Below, one piece after another: positions 1-10,173 of a stretch of 64,000 bases of DNA (the first letter of the stretch is position 1; each line of letters starts with the position of its first letter). Under the pieces are notes generated by a model. The model saw nothing but the letters and a program-made list of their open reading frames with translations, did no database searches and had not been told where the DNA came from. The translations under genes were made by a program, and so were the position numbers. The stretch comes from Caulobacter sp. SL161 (GTDB lineage: Bacteria > Pseudomonadota > Alphaproteobacteria > Caulobacterales > Caulobacteraceae): NCBI RefSeq assembly GCF_026672375.1, contig NZ_JAPPRA010000001.1:3224001-3288000 (forward strand), given 5' to 3'.

Positions 1-1
1 C

Positions 2-1975
2 GCCTCGCGCCTGGTCGCCGATCCCGAGAAGGGCGAGAGCGGCGCCCTGGCCCTGCCGGACGGCAAGCTGATCGCCGCGCGCGGACGCGGCGTCCAGGGC
101 GCCGGCGCGCTTCGCGAAGCCTTTGCGCTCTCGGTCGAGGATCTGGGCGATGGTCCCGCCGCCGTACGCGGACAAGCCGCCGACGGCGCCTTGCTGGACG
201 TGCCCGTTCGTCCCGTGGCGCAGGGCGCCCTGCTGGCGGTCGCCGCCGCGCCGACGCGATCGGTCGCCAACCTGGATCGGCAGGTCATGGAGGGCGCCTT
301 CAGCCTTCTCGTGCCGCTGGGCGTCGGCATCGCCCTGGCGCTGCTGCTGATGATCCAGAGCCGCAAGGCCGAGGTGGCCCATCGCGAGTTCATCGACAGC
401 GAACGCCGCTTCCGGCTCGCGGTGGAAGCCGCGCGGTGCGGGATTTGGGAATGGGACCTGAACGGCGACCAAGTCTATCTGTCCGACGTCACCGGCGCGA
501 TGTTCGGCTGGGGCGGCGGCGGCGTCGTTTCGGGGCAGGACCTCCTGGAGCGGATCTCGATCGACCACCGCGAGCGCGTTCGTCAGGCGCTGGCCAACGC
601 GGCGATGTACGGCGCGTTCGACGTGTCGTTCCGGGTCCCGGCGAGCGAACAGGGCGCGCGGTCTCTGTGGATCGACGCCCGCGGCCAGGGCTTTGGAAAG
701 CCAGGCTCGGAAGGTCACGCCCGCATCATCGGCGTGGCGCTGGACGTCACCGAGGAGCGGATCGCCCAGGCCCGCGCCCAGGCGGCCGAGAACCGCCTGC
801 GCGACGCCATCGAGAGCGTGTCCGAAGCGTTCGTTCTCTGGGATCGGCAGGGTCGCCTGCTGATGTGCAACCGCAACTATCGCAGCGTCTTCTCGCTGGA
901 GCCCAAGATCCTCAAGCCCGGCGCGGCCCGGGCCGAGGTCAACCGCTTCGCCGCCCTGGCGATCAAGCAGGACCACCCCGCGCCCGACGGCGCCAAGGGT
1001 GTTCGCGAAGCCGAAATGATGGACGGCCGCTGGATCCAGATCAGCGAACGCCGCACCGCCGAAGGCGGTCTTGTCATGACCGCCGCCGACATCACGGCCA
1101 TCAAGACCCAGGAAGAAGCCCGCCGTCGCAACGAGGAACAGCTTCAGAACGCCGTCGCCGGCCTGGAGCGCAGCCAGGAGCAATTGGCCGAGCTGGCGCG
1201 CAAGTACGAGACCGAGAAGGTCAAGGCCGAGAGCGCCAACAAGGCCAAGAGCGAATTCCTGGCCAACATGTCTCACGAGCTGCGGACACCGCTGAACGCC
1301 ATCAATGGCTTCTCCGAGATCATGATGAACGAGATGTTCGGACCGCTCGGCGACCAACGCTACAAGGGCTACAGCCAGGACATCCACTCGTCGGGCCAGC
1401 ACCTGCTGGCGCTGATCAACGACATCCTGGACATGTCGAAGATCGAAGCCGGCAAGATGAACCTGAAGTTCGAGTCGATGCATCTGGAAGACGTCGCCGA
1501 GGACGCGGTTCGACTGGTGCGCAATCGCGCCGAGGCTGCGGGCCTCAAGCTGGACATCGACTTCCCGCAGCTGCCCGAGATCGAAGCCGACTATCGCGCC
1601 GTTAAGCAGGTGCTGCTGAACCTGCTGTCGAACGCCATCAAGTTCACGCCGCGCGCCGGCAGCGTGACGGTGCGCGCCGAGGTCCGCCGCGATCCGTTCG
1701 GCGACCTGATCAAGGTCTCGGTGACCGACACCGGCATCGGCATCGCGAAGGAAGACCTGGCGCGACTGGCCAAGCCCTTCGAGCAGGTGGAAAGCCAGTT
1801 CTCGAAGACGACCCAGGGCACCGGCCTAGGCCTGGCGCTGACCAAGTCGCTGATCACCATGCACGACGGCGTGCTGGAGATGCACTCGACGCCGGGCGAA
1901 GGCACCACGGTCAGCTTCACCCTGCCTGTCCGCCATAGCGATCAGAAGATCACCCGCGACTTCGTGGCGGCCTGA
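2..1975 (+). CDS. pleC: Sensor histidine kinase/phosphatase PleC, 5'-truncated by the window edge
   Basis: The frame is open from base 2 to the stop at 1973-1975, giving 657 residues without a start, so the gene begins outside the window. The fragment has the end of a periplasmic sensor region, a membrane helix at about nt 287-355, two PAS-like regions (about 400-760 and 790-1110), a coiled coil, an H-box with NMSHELRTPLN (His codon 1274-1276) and a HATPase with DTGIGI and GTGLGLAL. No receiver domain follows. In C. crescentus, PleC is 842 residues with catalytic H610; this fragment's His fits that numbering exactly if it starts at residue 186. PleC is a polar kinase/phosphatase acting on DivK and PleD in the asymmetric division programme. 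The name is from remembered family features, not a search. Confidence 0.85.
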   Translation, partial: ASRLVADPEKGESGALALPDGKLIAARGRGVQGAGALREAFALSVEDLGDGPAAVRGQAADGALLDVPVRPVAQGALLAVAAAPTRSVANLDRQVMEGAFSLLVPLGVGIALALLLMIQSRKAEVAHREFIDSERRFRLAVEAARCGIWEWDLNGDQVYLSDVTGAMFGWGGGGVVSGQDLLERISIDHRERVRQALANAAMYGAFDVSFRVPASEQGARSLWIDARGQGFGKPGSEGHARIIGVALDVTEERIAQARAQAAENRLRDAIESVSEAFVLWDRQGRLLMCNRNYRSVFSLEPKILKPGAARAEVNRFAALAIKQDHPAPDGAKGVREAEMMDGRWIQISERRTAEGGLVMTAADITAIKTQEEARRRNEEQLQNAVAGLERSQEQLAELARKYETEKVKAESANKAKSEFLANMSHELRTPLNAINGFSEIMMNEMFGPLGDQRYKGYSQDIHSSGQHLLALINDILDMSKIEAGKMNLKFESMHLEDVAEDAVRLVRNRAEAAGLKLDIDFPQLPEIEADYRAVKQVLLNLLSNAIKFTPRAGSVTVRAEVRRDPFGDLIKVSVTDTGIGIAKEDLARLAKPFEQVESQFSKTTQGTGLGLALTKSLITMHDGVLEMHSTPGEGTTVSFTLPVRHSDQKITRDFVAA

Positions 1976-2043
1976 GGCGAGACCGTCCCAGGGGCGGCCT
2001 GGGGGGCTTTCATCGCAGCCAGACAGGCTCTAAGCGGAAAGCC

Positions 2044-3024
2044 GTGATCCCCGCGCTCGACATCGATAGCCTCGAACATCGCCTGGTCGCCGGCGACCGC
2101 GCCGCCCTGGCGCGCGCGATCACCCTGGTCGAGAGCCGCCGCGCCGACCACCAGGTCGCCGCGCGCACCCTGCTCTCACGCCTGATGCCGCTGACCGGCC
2201 GCGCCCAGCGGATCGGCATCACCGGGGTGCCGGGCGCGGGCAAGTCGACGACGATCGAGCGGTTCGGCTGCAATCTCGTCGAGGCGGGCCACAGGGTGGC
2301 GGTGCTCGCCGTCGATCCCTCGTCCGGCCGTCACGGCGGGTCGATCCTGGGCGACAAGACCCGGATGGAGCAGCTCAGCGTCCAGGCGAACGCCTTCATC
2401 CGCCCCTCGCCCTCGGGCGGCGCCCTGGGCGGCGTGGCGCGAAAGACCCGCGAGGCGATGCTGCTGTGCGAAGCCGCCGGCTTCGACGTGGTGATCATCG
2501 AGACCGTGGGCGTGGGCCAGTCCGAGACGGTGGTCGCCGACATGGTCGACATCTTCCTGGCGCTGCTCATTCCCGGCGGCGGCGACGAACTGCAGGGCAT
2601 CAAGAAGGGCCTGATCGAGCTGGCCGACCTCCTGGTCATCAACAAGGCCGACGCTGATCCGGCCAAGGCCGAGCGCTCGGCCCGCGACTATCGCAACGCC
2701 CTGCATATCCTCACCCCCGCCCATCCGGACTGGACGCCGCCGGTGCTGACCGCGTCCGGCCTGACCGGCCTGGGGCTGGATGTCCTGTGGACCCAGATCC
2801 TGTGCCACCGCGAGGTGATGAGCGCCAACGGGGCCCGCGCCGCTCGCCGCGCCGACCAGGACGCCCGCTGGATGTGGGCCATGGTCCGCGACCGCCTGGA
2901 AGACGCCTTCAAGACCGCCCCGGCCGTGGCGGCGCTGGTTCCGGAGCTCGAGACGGCGGTGCGTCAGGGCGAGGTTCCCGCATCGGCGGCAGCCGACAGG
3001 CTGCTGGCGGCGTTCGGGTTGTGA
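2044..3024 (+). CDS. meaB: MeaB/ArgK-family P-loop GTPase
   Basis: This 326-residue protein has a Walker A motif GVPGAGKST at residues 61-69, a long G3 family of SIMIBI GTPases and an NKAD base-recognition motif at 200-203. That is the MeaB/ArgK architecture, formerly called LAO/AO transport ATPase. Family members are chaperones that protect and reload adenosylcobalamin mutases such as methylmalonyl-CoA mutase. The start is GTG at 2044. No mutase gene lies nearby in this window, so its client is encoded elsewhere. It follows pleC by 68 bp on the same strand. Confidence 0.88.
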   Translation: MIPALDIDSLEHRLVAGDRAALARAITLVESRRADHQVAARTLLSRLMPLTGRAQRIGITGVPGAGKSTTIERFGCNLVEAGHRVAVLAVDPSSGRHGGSILGDKTRMEQLSVQANAFIRPSPSGGALGGVARKTREAMLLCEAAGFDVVIIETVGVGQSETVVADMVDIFLALLIPGGGDELQGIKKGLIELADLLVINKADADPAKAERSARDYRNALHILTPAHPDWTPPVLTASGLTGLGLDVLWTQILCHREVMSANGARAARRADQDARWMWAMVRDRLEDAFKTAPAVAALVPELETAVRQGEVPASAAADRLLAAFGL

Positions 3025-3205
3025 GCCCCCTTCCCCGGGACGGGAAGGGTCGGGGGGCGGGGTGACGGCTGAGCAAAAGCTACCTCTTGCCCCCTCCGCG
3101 CTTCGCGCTCCTCCCCCAAAGGGGGGAAGAATGTAGGGCGCGCCCCTTCCGCCCCTTCTGGGGGCGGACGACCTGCGAAGCAGGTCAGGTGGCGGCCTGC
3201 TGACG
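3025..3205. repeat. Intergenic palindromic repeat, family A copy 1
   Basis: GC-rich inverted repeats fill the gap between the convergent meaB and GST genes. They include a CTCCCCC/GGGGGG hairpin and the small hairpin GCG-CTTCG-CGC at 3098-3108. The same composite pattern recurs in six other gaps of this window. It may act as a bidirectional terminator or transcript-stabilising structure. Confidence 0.7.
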
Positions 3206-3210
3206 AGCCG

Positions 3211-3843
3211 CTAGCGCGCCGTGCGCGCCGCCTGCTCCCACTCCAAGAACGCCGGGGTCTGCAGCAGCCGCGCGGCATAGGCTTGGGCCGGACCCGTGTC
3301 GCCGTAGTCCGCCAGGCGGACCTCGTAGGTTCGGAACCGCGTCGCCACCGGCGTGTAGAAGGCGTCGGCGATCGACCAATCGCCCAACAGGAACGGGCCG
3401 TGCGAACGGGCCAGCAGGCCGGTCCACAGCGCCACGATGCGGCGGACGTTCTTCTGCGTCGCTTCGGAAAGCTCAAGCGCGCGGAGCGGCTCGTCCAGCG
3501 CCATCGGGCATTCGCTCCGCAGCGCCTGAAAGTCCGAATGCATCTCGGCGCACGCCGACCGACCCAGCGCGCGCAGGGTGGGATCATCCGGCCACAGCTT
3601 CGCGTCCGGTAACTTTTCCGCCAGGTACTCGCAGATCGCCAGCGAGTCCCAGATCACCAGATCCCCGTCGCGCAGGGCCGGGGCCAGGCGGCTGGGCGAG
3701 ATGCGGCCGATGTCGTCGCCGGTGGCCTCGCCCCGGCGCAGTTCGATCTCGGTCTCGGTGAAGTCGACGCCCGCCCGCTTGAGCGCCAACCACGGGCGCA
3801 ACGACCAGCTGGACCACCGCTTGGTGCCGATCACGAGTTCCAC
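3211..3843 (-). CDS. Glutathione S-transferase family protein
   Basis: A 210-residue protein of normal GST length. The N-terminus reads as a thioredoxin-fold GST domain (about 1-80) with a Ser-rich catalytic loop (SSWSLRPWLAL at 10-20), the cis-proline region near LAPALRDG and the DSLAICEYLAE glutathione-binding helix. The C-terminal part is an all-helical GST domain. The start is GTG at 3843, with AGGAG 7 bases upstream. The substrate cannot be told. Maleylacetoacetate isomerase also belongs to this superfamily, but I see no MaiA-type SSCX-W-RVRIAL motif here. Confidence 0.82.
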   Translation of the reverse strand: MELVIGTKRWSSWSLRPWLALKRAGVDFTETEIELRRGEATGDDIGRISPSRLAPALRDGDLVIWDSLAICEYLAEKLPDAKLWPDDPTLRALGRSACAEMHSDFQALRSECPMALDEPLRALELSEATQKNVRRIVALWTGLLARSHGPFLLGDWSIADAFYTPVATRFRTYEVRLADYGDTGPAQAYAARLLQTPAFLEWEQAARTAR

Positions 3844-3913
3844 GCCACGCTCCTGAAAGCTGTTTCGAAAATGCCGGATGGCGTTCCGGCTTAGCCTGCG
3901 TTTATGGTGCGCT

Positions 3914-3946
3914 CAACGATTAGAACAAATGTTCGAGGGAGAGAGA
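3914..3946 (+). promoter_or_regulatory. Shared MFS leader motif, copy 1
   Basis: The leader of the first MFS gene contains TTAGAACAAATGTT followed by a GGGAGAGA ribosome-binding site. The centre GAACAAATGTTC is a 12-bp near-perfect palindrome. Almost the same 33 bases lie before the second MFS gene (5468-5500). This suggests a common regulator or a leader duplicated along with the gene. Confidence 0.6.
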
Positions 3947-3950
3947 GTCC

Positions 3951-5285
3951 ATGGCGCAACCCGCCACGCCGTCGCCCGTTATCGCGCCCGTATCGACGGC
4001 CTATCGCCGCTACGCCCTGTGGGTGCTCTTGATCATCTACACCCTGAACTTCCTGGACCGGCAGGTGGTCAACATCCTGGCCGAGCCGATCAAGCGTGAC
4101 CTCGGCCTGGCCGACTGGCAGCTGGGCATGATGACCGGCCTGGCCTTCGCCATCTTCTACACGGTGCTCGGCATCCCGATCGCCCGCATCGCCGAGACCA
4201 AGAACCGGCCCTACATCATCGGCATCTCGGTCGCGGTCTGGAGCGCCTTCACCATGGTGTGCGGCCTGGCCCAGAACTTCTGGCAACTGATCTTGGCCCG
4301 CATCGGCGTGGGCGTCGGCGAGGCCGGCTGCACCCCGCCCGCTCACTCGCTGATCAGCGACTATGTTCCCAAGGAAAAGCGGGCCAGCGCCATCGCCTTC
4401 TATTCGATCGGCACGCCGCTCGGCACCCTGGCCGGCATGGCGATGGGCGGACTGGTCGCCGACGCCTACGGCTGGCGGGTGGCCTTCATGGTCGCCGGCG
4501 CGCCGGGCCTGCTGTTCGCGCTGGTCGCCGCCTTCACCCTGGTGGAACCGCGCAAGAAGCTGGCCGCCGAAATGGCCGCCCGCGCCAGCACTCAGATCAG
4601 CTTCGCCGCCGCCCTGGCGGTGCTGGCCACCAAGAAGACCTTCTGGCTGGTGGCCCTGGCCGCCTCGGTCAAGGCGTTCATAGGCTATGGCCACGCCCCC
4701 TTCACCGCCTCGTTCTTCTTCCGCGTCCATGGCGTCGAGATCGCCGAACTGGCTGCGAGCTTTGGCCTGAAGTCGGCCGGCTTCCTGGGCCTGGCCCTGG
4801 GCTTGATCGGCGGCACCGCCGGCGTGATAGGCGCTTGGCTGGGCGGGGTCTTCGCCGACCGCCTTGGCGCCAAGGATCTGCGCGCCTACGTCACGGTCCC
4901 GGCGATCGCCTCGCTGATCACGATCCCGATCTTCGTCATCGCCATGAGCCTTGAGGCGCCGATGGTGGCGATCAGCCTGCTGGCGATCAACGCCCTGCTG
5001 GGCACGCTCTGGTATGGCCCGGTCTATGCGACCGCCCAGAGCATTGTTGACCCGGCCCTGCGCGCCACGGCCTCGGCCGTGCTGCTGCTCATCATCAACC
5101 TGATCGGGCTTGGCCTGGGTCCGCTAGCCGTGGGCCTGCTCAGCGACATCCTGGCTGGACCGGTGGGACTGGGTGAGGCTCAGGGGGTGCGCTGGGCCCT
5201 GATCATCTCGGCCGGCCTGGGACTGGTCGCGTTCGGCCTGTTCTGGGCCGCCCGCAAGACCATCCGCGAAGAGATGGTCAGCTGA
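3951..5285 (+). CDS. MFS transporter, spinster-like, paralogue 1
   Basis: A 444-residue, 12-helix major facilitator. The first helix carries TLNFLDRQVVNILAEPIK, the motif typical of the spinster/hexuronate-like branch (Y-x-x-N-F-x-D-R), and the cytoplasmic loop 2-3 is IPIARIAE. The sequence GVGVGEAGCTPPAHSLISDY around nt 4306 is conserved in the neighbouring paralogue. ATG at 3951 is preceded by GGGAGAGAG. The substrate is unknown. It is followed in tandem by a second member of the same subfamily with the same leader. Confidence 0.85.
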   Translation: MAQPATPSPVIAPVSTAYRRYALWVLLIIYTLNFLDRQVVNILAEPIKRDLGLADWQLGMMTGLAFAIFYTVLGIPIARIAETKNRPYIIGISVAVWSAFTMVCGLAQNFWQLILARIGVGVGEAGCTPPAHSLISDYVPKEKRASAIAFYSIGTPLGTLAGMAMGGLVADAYGWRVAFMVAGAPGLLFALVAAFTLVEPRKKLAAEMAARASTQISFAAALAVLATKKTFWLVALAASVKAFIGYGHAPFTASFFFRVHGVEIAELAASFGLKSAGFLGLALGLIGGTAGVIGAWLGGVFADRLGAKDLRAYVTVPAIASLITIPIFVIAMSLEAPMVAISLLAINALLGTLWYGPVYATAQSIVDPALRATASAVLLLIINLIGLGLGPLAVGLLSDILAGPVGLGEAQGVRWALIISAGLGLVAFGLFWAARKTIREEMVS

Positions 5286-5287
5286 TA

Positions 5288-5418
5288 GAAAATCCTCCCC
5301 CAAGCGGGGGAGGTGTCGGCTCGAAGAGGCGACGGAGGGGGAAGGTACCGGCTCAGAAAGCCCTTCCCCCTCCGGTCGCTTCGCGACCACCTCCCCCGCG
5401 CGGGGGAGGATTTCACCG
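5288..5418. repeat. Intergenic palindromic repeat, family A copy 2
   Basis: The gap between the two MFS genes has outer CCTCCCCC...GGGGGAGG hairpins at both ends and, inside, the stem-loop GGTCG-CTTCG-CGACC at 5374-5388. A second related but imperfect stem with CGAAG at its tip lies near 5312-5330. This is the most complete example of the composite element in the window. Confidence 0.75.
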
Positions 5419-5467
5419 CCCGAAAATCCCCTCTGGCGCTTTGGCTTCCGCTCGGTCACAGTCCCTC

Positions 5468-5500
5468 CAACAATTAGAACAAATGTTTGAACGGGAGAGA
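5468..5500 (+). promoter_or_regulatory. Shared MFS leader motif, copy 2
   Basis: CAATTAGAACAAATGTTTGA followed by CGGGAGAGA matches the leader of the upstream MFS paralogue with only a few changes. It sets the start of the second MFS gene at ATG 5507 rather than the more distal TTG at 5441. Confidence 0.6.
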
Positions 5501-5506
5501 CACAGG

Positions 5507-7003
5507 ATGGCCGAGACCCAAGCGTCCGGCGGTGATCGGCCGCTCTACTCCAATGGCTACAAGGCCGCCGTACTGGGGCTGCTGCTAGCCACCTACACCT
5601 TCAACTTCATCGACCGGACGATCATCGCCACCATCGGTCAGGCCATCAAGGTCGACCTGAAGCTCACCGATACGCAGCTTGGCCTGCTGGGCGGGCTCTA
5701 TTTCGCCCTGCTCTACACGATCCTCGGCATTCCGATCGCCCGCCTGGCCGAGCGCTTCAACCGGGTGACGATCATCTCGGTGTCACTGGTGATCTGGTCG
5801 GGCTTCACCGCCCTGTGCGGCGCGGCCGCCAACTTCGCCCAGCTGGCCCTGTTCCGCTTCGGCGTCGGGGTCGGGGAGGCCGGCTGCTCGCCGCCCAGCC
5901 ACTCGCTGATCAGCGACTATTACGAGCCCAAGAAGCGGGCCACGGCGCTGTCGATCTATTCGTTCGGCATTCCGCTGGGCACGATGTTCGGCGCGGTGGC
6001 CGGCGGCTGGCTGGCCCAGGAGTTCAGCTGGCGCGTGGCCTTCGTCATCGTCGGCCTGCCGGGCATCCTGCTGGCGGTGATCGTCAAGCTGGTGGTCAAG
6101 GAGCCGCCGCGCGGCCATTCCGAGATCGTCGAGCGCCCGTTGGACGCCGAGAACGTGGTGGTCGAGCCGGCCAAGCCGGCGTTCTCACTGGCCAACGAGT
6201 TCAAGGAACTGTGGGCCGTCACCAAGATCCTGTTCGGCAAATGGCCGGTGCTGCACATGGTGCTGGGCGTGACGATCGCCTCGTTCGGCGCCTACGGGTC
6301 GGGCAACTTCGTGCCGTCGTACTTCGTCCGCGCCTTTGACCTCGGCCTCGCGCAGGTAGGCCTGATCACCGGCCTGATCGGCGGCTTCTCGGCGGGCGTC
6401 GGCACCCTGGTCGGCGGCTTCCTCAGCGACTGGGCCGGCAAGCGCAGCGCCAAGTGGTACGCCCTGACCCCCGCCATCGGCCTGATCCTCTGCACGCCGA
6501 TCTATATCGCCGCCTATCTGCAGACCGACTGGCAGACCACCGCCCTGATCCTGCTGGTCCCCGGCATCTTCCACTATGTGTACCTCGCCCCGACCTTCGG
6601 CGTCGTGCAGAACTCGGTCGATCCGCGCCGCCGCGCCACCGCCACGGCCCTGCTGTTCTTCTTCCTGAACATCATCGCCCTGGGCGGCGGGCCGGTCTTC
6701 ACCGGCTGGCTGATCGACCACCTGGCCCAGTTCCACTTCAACCATCCGGGCGGCGGCGTGATCGCCAGCCTGTTCGGGTCGTTCGGCGGCGAGGCGGGTC
6801 AAAGCTTCGCCAGCGTTTGCCCCGGCGGCGTCGCGCCCAAGGGCGCTTCGGCCGACCTCGTCGCCAAGTGCAAGACCACCCTGTCGGTGGCCAGCCAGCA
6901 GGGCATCATCGTCTCGCTGTGCTTCTACGCCTGGGCCGGCCTGCACTACGCCCTGGCCGCCATCGGCATGGTCAAGCACTTCGAGGCGCGCAAGGCGGCG
7001 TAG
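5507..7003 (+). CDS. MFS transporter, spinster-like, paralogue 2
   Basis: A 498-residue major facilitator paralogous to the preceding gene: it shares TFNFIDRTIIATIGQAIK in helix 1, IPIARLAE in the first cytoplasmic loop and GVGVGEAGCSPPSHSLISDY. It is longer because of an insertion in the central loop (about residues 205-245) and a hydrophilic stretch containing two cysteines near the C-terminus (FASVCPGG and VAKCK). I chose ATG 5507 because GGGAGAG lies 8 bases upstream; an in-frame TTG at 5441 would add 22 residues encoded by the leader. Substrate unknown. Confidence 0.85.
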   Translation: MAETQASGGDRPLYSNGYKAAVLGLLLATYTFNFIDRTIIATIGQAIKVDLKLTDTQLGLLGGLYFALLYTILGIPIARLAERFNRVTIISVSLVIWSGFTALCGAAANFAQLALFRFGVGVGEAGCSPPSHSLISDYYEPKKRATALSIYSFGIPLGTMFGAVAGGWLAQEFSWRVAFVIVGLPGILLAVIVKLVVKEPPRGHSEIVERPLDAENVVVEPAKPAFSLANEFKELWAVTKILFGKWPVLHMVLGVTIASFGAYGSGNFVPSYFVRAFDLGLAQVGLITGLIGGFSAGVGTLVGGFLSDWAGKRSAKWYALTPAIGLILCTPIYIAAYLQTDWQTTALILLVPGIFHYVYLAPTFGVVQNSVDPRRRATATALLFFFLNIIALGGGPVFTGWLIDHLAQFHFNHPGGGVIASLFGSFGGEAGQSFASVCPGGVAPKGASADLVAKCKTTLSVASQQGIIVSLCFYAWAGLHYALAAIGMVKHFEARKAA

Positions 7004-7007
7004 GGAT

Positions 7008-7135
7008 CAAGATGCTCCCCCGCGTTGCGGGGGAGCTGTCACGAAGTGACTGAGGGGGCTATTGCGGGTTTCGCCTATCTTGCCCCCTCCGACCCTCTGG
7101 GCCACCTCCCCGCATCGCGGGGGAGGATCATCGTG
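7008..7135. repeat. Intergenic palindromic repeat, family A copy 3
   Basis: Between the MFS gene and purB lie two CCCCCGCG/CGCGGGGG-type hairpins. They flank a GTCA-CGAAG-TGAC hairpin (7038-7050), which is the complement of the family's CTTCG-tipped stem. Confidence 0.7.
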
Positions 7136-7194
7136 AGCTAAGTAATAAGCCTCTTCCCTTGACTCCCGAGGCGGTCGGGCCGAAACGCCCGCCC

Positions 7195-8505
<1,311 letters not shown>

Positions 8506-8507
8506 GC

Positions 8508-9251
8508 ATGAGCCAGCCGCCGGTCCTGCGCCTCAATCCCGCGCTGGATCCGGCGGCGTTCGCGGACGCCTACGCCCTTGAGGGCGTGGTACGCATCCCC
8601 GAGGTGTTCGAGCCCGAGGTCGTCGATCGCCTGGCGGGCATCCTCGAACAGACCATCGACTGGGACATCATCTGCTCGAATGAGCGCGGCGGCGCCGAGG
8701 TGATCAGCCGGGCGCGGCGCGCCGAACTGGGCGACCAGGCCGTGGCCGACCGCCTGCACGCGGCCACCCTGCGGGCCCGCAGCGGCTTCGCCTATGTCTA
8801 TCTCGGCTATCCGATGATCGACGCCTTCGTGGCGGGACGGGATCCGGGCCATCCGATCCACGCCCTGACCGCGTTCCTGAACAGCCCGGAGTTCATCGCC
8901 TTCGGCGCCGCCGTCACCGGCGAGTCCGGCGTCACCAAGATCGACGGCCAGGCCACCTGCTATCGTCCGGGCGATTTCCTCACCCAGCACGACGACACCG
9001 GGGTCGGCGAGCGTCTGGCGGCCTATACCCTGGGCCTGACGCGCCACTGGCGGCCTGACTGGGGCGGCCAGCTCTTGTTCCACGACGACCAGGGTGACGT
9101 CACGCGCGGCTTCGCGCCGGCGTTCAACGTCCTGACCCTGTTCAAGGTGCCCCAGTCGCACTCGGTGGCGCCGGTCGCGCCCTATGCCGGGGCCCTGCGC
9201 CTGACGATCACCGGCTGGCTCCGCAACGATCCGCCCAATGGACGCGGCTAA
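8508..9251 (+). CDS. 2-oxoglutarate/Fe(II)-dependent oxygenase family protein
   Basis: 247 residues. A C-terminal double-stranded beta-helix is indicated by the facial triad His161-x-Asp163 (QHDDTG) and His218 (QSHSVAPV), followed by the 2OG-binding Arg in RLTITGW. The N-terminal half has the prolyl-hydroxylase-like substrate-side fold (IPEVFEPEVVDRLAG). Such enzymes hydroxylate protein or small-molecule substrates, and some act in nucleic-acid repair; the target here is unknown. It begins 2 bases after purB and overlaps the next gene by 14 bases, so the three are probably translationally coupled. Confidence 0.8.
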   Translation: MSQPPVLRLNPALDPAAFADAYALEGVVRIPEVFEPEVVDRLAGILEQTIDWDIICSNERGGAEVISRARRAELGDQAVADRLHAATLRARSGFAYVYLGYPMIDAFVAGRDPGHPIHALTAFLNSPEFIAFGAAVTGESGVTKIDGQATCYRPGDFLTQHDDTGVGERLAAYTLGLTRHWRPDWGGQLLFHDDQGDVTRGFAPAFNVLTLFKVPQSHSVAPVAPYAGALRLTITGWLRNDPPNGRG

Positions 9252-9735
9252 GCGGGGCTTCCCGCCGGTCGTCGACGCCAAGACTCGCGTCCTGATCCTC
9301 GGCAGTCTGCCCGGCGACGCCTCGCTGGCGGTGGGCCAATACTACGGCCATCCGCGCAACGCCTTCTGGCGGTTGATGGAGGGGGCAATCAACGCATCGC
9401 TCGTCGCGCGCGGCTACGAGGATCGCCTGGCCACGCTGCTGGCGCACGGCGTTGGCCTCTGGGACGTGATCGAGACGGCGCGTCGGCCCGGCAGCCTGGA
9501 CGCGGCGATCCGCGAGCCCGCAGCCAATGACCTCATGGCCTTGATCGACACCCTGCCCGCGCTGCGGCTCGTGGCCTTCAACGGGGGAACCGCCGCCAAG
9601 CTTGGGACCCGTCTGATCGGCGACCGCGTCGCCACCCTGGCCCTGCCCTCCTCCAGCCCCGCCTACGCAGCGCGGACGTTCGCGGAGAAGGCGGCGGCCT
9701 GGACTGAGCTTCGCGACGGGCTGGGCTGGGCCTGA
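9238..9735 (+). CDS. DNA-deoxyinosine (hypoxanthine) glycosylase, UDG superfamily
   Basis: 165 residues with the family N-terminus GFPPVVDAKTRVLILGSLPG, then YYGHPRNAFWRLM, which is the active-site region typical of the hypoxanthine-DNA-glycosylase branch of the uracil-DNA-glycosylase superfamily. The second active-site motif is LPSSSPAYA near the C-terminus. The enzyme should excise deaminated adenine (hypoxanthine) from DNA. Its ATG lies inside the end of the oxygenase gene. Being in an operon with purB is suggestive, because purine-nucleotide imbalance raises dITP incorporation. Confidence 0.82.
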   Translation: MDAAKRGFPPVVDAKTRVLILGSLPGDASLAVGQYYGHPRNAFWRLMEGAINASLVARGYEDRLATLLAHGVGLWDVIETARRPGSLDAAIREPAANDLMALIDTLPALRLVAFNGGTAAKLGTRLIGDRVATLALPSSSPAYAARTFAEKAAAWTELRDGLGWA

Positions 9736-9779
9736 GGAACAGGCGCCCTCACCGACAGGCAACGCAACCTCAGCCATAG

Positions 9780-9811
9780 AAAAAGGGCCGCCCCGGTTGG
9801 GAGCGGCCCCT
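9780..9811 (-). terminator. Rho-independent terminator of the zeta-inhibitor gene
   Basis: On the minus strand, GGGGCCGCTCC pairs with GGGGCGGCCC around a short loop and is followed by TTTTT. It lies 30 bases after the stop of the minus-strand gene. Confidence 0.85.
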
Positions 9812-9840
9812 TCTCTTGTCCATAGCGACGCTCGGACCGA

Positions 9841-10155
9841 CTACTCAGACTTGATCTGCTCGCGGGCCTGAGCCAGCAGCTCGGCCATCTTCATGCGGAC
9901 CTCGCCCTCGGTGGTCGAGACGCCGGCGCCCTTGAGGTCCTCGAAGACCTTGCGCAGCACGTCCTCGTCGCCCGGCTGTTCGAAGTCGGACTTCACGACG
10001 GCGCGCGCGTACTCTTCCACGGTCGCCAGGCCCATCAGGCCGGCGGCCCATTCGCCCAGCAGGCGGTTACGGCGCGCGGTCGCCTTGAACTCCAGTTCCT
10101 GGTCGTGCGCGAACTTGCGTTCGAAACCCTGTTCGCGTTCGTCGAAGGTGGTCAT
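9841..10155 (-). CDS. ATPase inhibitor subunit zeta (DUF1476 family)
   Basis: A 104-residue, charged, all-helical protein beginning MTTFDEREQGFERKFAHD. This N-terminus and length are characteristic of the alphaproteobacterial DUF1476 family, whose Paracoccus member is the zeta inhibitor that blocks F1-ATPase rotation in the hydrolysis direction. It has its own terminator downstream and a 40-nt palindrome 19 bases upstream of the start. It is monocistronic on the minus strand, divergent from purC. Confidence 0.88.
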   Translation of the reverse strand: MTTFDEREQGFERKFAHDQELEFKATARRNRLLGEWAAGLMGLATVEEYARAVVKSDFEQPGDEDVLRKVFEDLKGAGVSTTEGEVRMKMAELLAQAREQIKSE

Positions 10156-10173
10156 GGAAGCCTCAAAGTCGCC

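Noticed and set aside
3924-3936. GAACAAATGTTCG as an SOS (LexA) box
   Set aside because: It fits the Bacillus-type GAAC-N4-GTTC, but alphaproteobacterial LexA uses a direct repeat GTTC-N7-GTTC. The second copy also breaks the pattern (GTTT).
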